Position numbers and translations under genes: made by a program
Source: an uncultured Bacilli bacterium
GTDB taxonomy: Bacteria > Bacillota_I > Bacilli_A > RF39 > UBA660
Direction of reading: 5' to 3'
DNA: 17,118 bases
NCBI GenBank assembly: GCA_934167785.1
Contig: CAKPLX010000022.1
Span: 1-17,118 of the forward strand
Part shown: one piece after another, positions 15,513-17,118 of the stretch
Position numbering within the stretch: position 1 is the first letter of the stretch
How the letters are laid out: each line of letters opens with the position of its first letter
The notes under the pieces: generated by a model
Seen by the model: only the letters and a program-made list of their open reading frames with translations
Told to the model about the DNA's origin: nothing
Database searches by the model: none

Positions 15513-16169
15513 ATGAAAACGATAGTTTTAGTTGAGGATGAAAAAGATTTGAATTCTTTAATCAAGGCTTATTTAGAAAAAGCTGGGTATAATGTTATTT
15601 GTTATTTAAATGGGGAAGAGGCAATAGAAAATACAAATATAGAAGCTCATTTATGGATACTTGATATTATGCTAGGTGGTGATATTAGTGGCTATGATAT
15701 TTTGAAAAAAATTCGTGAGACAAATGATGAAGTGCCAGTAATATTTACTTCTGCTAGAGATAAAGATTTGGATAAGATTATAGGACTAGAACTAGGTAGT
15801 GATGATTATATTACAAAGCCATATTCTCCTAAGGAATTGGTTCTTAGGGTTAATAATATTATAAAAAGGGTTTATTCTAAGGAAAGTAAAAAAATTATCT
15901 ATGGTAATTATACAATTGATTTAGATAAGAGAAGTGTTAGTCAAGGGGAAGATGAGCTTACTTTAACAACACTAGAGTTTGATTTGTTGTATATGTTTGT
16001 TACAAATAAAAATAAATCTTTTTCGAGAGATGATATTTTAAATATTATTTGGGGAAATGATTATTTTGGTAATGATCGAGTGGTAGATGATTTGGTGCGA
16101 AGACTTAGAAAAAAAATGCCGGATATTAATATTAATACAATTTATGGGTATGGGTATAGATTGACATGA
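15513..16169 (+). CDS. cssR: CssR-like OmpR-family response regulator
   Basis: A 218-residue regulator. The receiver domain (1-118) has the acidic pocket E8/D9, the phosphorylation site D51 in LWILDIML, T79/S80 and K102. The DNA-binding winged-helix domain (about 127-218) has LTTLEFDLL, and DYFGNDRVVDDLVRRLRKKMP (183-203) then IYGYGYR. The stretches HLWILDIML and DYFG-DRVVDDLVRRLR-KMP closely resemble Bacillus subtilis CssR as I remember it. CssR answers misfolded or over-produced secreted proteins and switches on HtrA-type proteases. GGTGATG precedes the ATG. The stop overlaps the kinase start (ATGA). Confidence 0.9.
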   Translation: MKTIVLVEDEKDLNSLIKAYLEKAGYNVICYLNGEEAIENTNIEAHLWILDIMLGGDISGYDILKKIRETNDEVPVIFTSARDKDLDKIIGLELGSDDYITKPYSPKELVLRVNNIIKRVYSKESKKIIYGNYTIDLDKRSVSQGEDELTLTTLEFDLLYMFVTNKNKSFSRDDILNIIWGNDYFGNDRVVDDLVRRLRKKMPDININTIYGYGYRLT

Positions 16170-17118
16170 CAAAGAGTAATTTAAGGGAACAACTTTTTGT
16201 TGTTTGGATGATTATTTTGGGGATTATGGTTGTGTCACTTGGAATTATTCTACCTAATAAATTGATTCCAATTTATGAGACGAATGTCTATAATTATTTA
16301 AGACAGCCTCTTAGTTTTTTGCAAAGTGAAGATGATATTAATGAAAATACGGTGAATACAGAAGTTGCCTATTTATATATTGTGTCTTCAAATACGGTTA
16401 GTATCTCTGATAATTTAGAGGATATTATTGATATTAAAGATATGAATAAATTGCTTTCTCGTTTTGATTTATCTAAAGAAAATGGAAAGTTTATTTATAA
16501 AAGAAATACTTATTATTATGTTACTTCTGTTAGTAATGGTAAGATTAAGATAGCGATTACAAATGATAGCTATATTAGTCGAATGAAAAAATCTATTTTA
16601 ATGATTATTTTTAGGGTTATTGGTATTTCTTTTGTTTTAGTTTCTTTCTTTATTTTGACTTGGTCGAATCATTTGGTGGTTCGCATTAAAAAAATTAAAG
16701 ATAAGATAGATAATATTACGAATGAAAATTATGATCATAAGCCTGATATGCGCTATAGTGATGAGTTATATACACTTGATCGGGCAGTTAGTGATATGCA
16801 TACGTATTTGAGTGAGCAGGAAGAATACAAAAACCAGATGTATCAAAATATTTCCCATGATTTTAAAACTCCTATTACAGTAATGATGTCTTATTTGGAA
16901 GCATATGATGATGGCATTCAGACGGAAGCGGAAACAATGAAGGTCATGAAGGAACAATTAAAAAAATTAGAAATTAAAGTTCACTCCTTATTATATTTAA
17001 ATAAATTAAATTATTTATCAGAGCGACGAGATAATTTAGAAGAACAGTATGACGTATCCTTGACAATTCATGCAGCAGTTGATAAGTTTAAAATGTCTCG
17101 GCCTGATGTTAAATTTGT
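16166..17118 (+). CDS. cssS: CssS-like sensor histidine kinase, 5' part
   Basis: The frame is open to the window end: 317 residues seen, with the C-terminal ATPase domain missing. A first membrane helix lies at about 11-30, an outer sensor region at 31-143, a second helix at about 144-166 and a HAMP-like linker at 168-215. The dimerisation domain has NISHDFKTPI with phospho-acceptor H231. KLEIKVHSLLYLNKLNYL (267-284) resembles the same part of CssS. The sensor region is short and has no recognisable domain. ATGA overlap with the regulator gene implies coupled translation. The partner of the upstream regulator is clear; the signal it senses is not. Confidence 0.85.
   Translation, partial: MTKSNLREQLFVVWMIILGIMVVSLGIILPNKLIPIYETNVYNYLRQPLSFLQSEDDINENTVNTEVAYLYIVSSNTVSISDNLEDIIDIKDMNKLLSRFDLSKENGKFIYKRNTYYYVTSVSNGKIKIAITNDSYISRMKKSILMIIFRVIGISFVLVSFFILTWSNHLVVRIKKIKDKIDNITNENYDHKPDMRYSDELYTLDRAVSDMHTYLSEQEEYKNQMYQNISHDFKTPITVMMSYLEAYDDGIQTEAETMKVMKEQLKKLEIKVHSLLYLNKLNYLSERRDNLEEQYDVSLTIHAAVDKFKMSRPDVKF

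Noticed and set aside
16766..16957. Minus-strand ORF inside the kinase gene
   Set aside because: Antisense to the dimerisation domain; no ribosome site.
1..17118. CRISPR array, insertion sequence or prophage
   Set aside because: No regularly spaced repeats, transposase, integrase or phage genes are visible.

Overview
The window is very AT-rich chromosomal DNA from a low-GC Gram-positive bacterium. Genes start after GGTGA-type Shine-Dalgarno sites. TGA is used as a true stop (for example 5887-5889 and 16167-16169) and tryptophan is TGG, so the standard bacterial code applies and not the Mycoplasma code. The sporulation genes yqfC/yqfD, a CssRS-like two-component system, ComEC-type hydrolase plus DUF3006, and a sortase-type tail together point to Bacilli or a close relative, plausibly an uncultured gut lineage near the RF39/Mollicutes-like groups. 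That placement is inference.

Layout. Positions 1-59 are the 3' part of tRNA-Leu(UAG), followed by hairpins ending in a T-run. A lipoprotein gene lies on the minus strand (235-729). About 720 bases without a convincing gene follow. Then come a cytosolic DUF218/YdcF-type protein (1453-2097), an unrecognised membrane-anchored extracytoplasmic protein (2246-3442) and yqfC-yqfD (3509-4955). Next is a two-gene surface operon (5041-7814): a cohesin-like, wall-anchored protein and a secreted amidase carrying a dockerin and three Big_2-like domains. After a strong terminator comes a six-gene Tad-type operon (7896-12472): two TadE/TadG-like pilins, TadZ-like, TadA, TadB and TadC. yebC (12568-13287) has its own promoter. 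It converges on a minus-strand pair, a ComEC-like metallo-beta-lactamase protein and DUF3006, and a hairpin between them is shared. An unrecognised charged protein (14565-15299), a 12-codon ORF, a CssR-like regulator and the 5' part of a CssS-like kinase fill the rest.

How it fits together. Most of the window concerns the cell envelope: lipoprotein, wall-anchored scaffold, peptidoglycan amidase, Tad secretion/pilus machine, and a two-component system whose closest recognisable relative senses secretion stress. The most interesting reading is that the cohesin-like and dockerin proteins, encoded by overlapping genes, form a cellulosome-like pair that docks a cell-wall amidase (not a glycosidase) on the surface. 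The second is that the Tad machine is minimal: no Flp pilin and no prepilin peptidase are encoded here, and one of the two pilin-like proteins lacks the conserved Glu+5.
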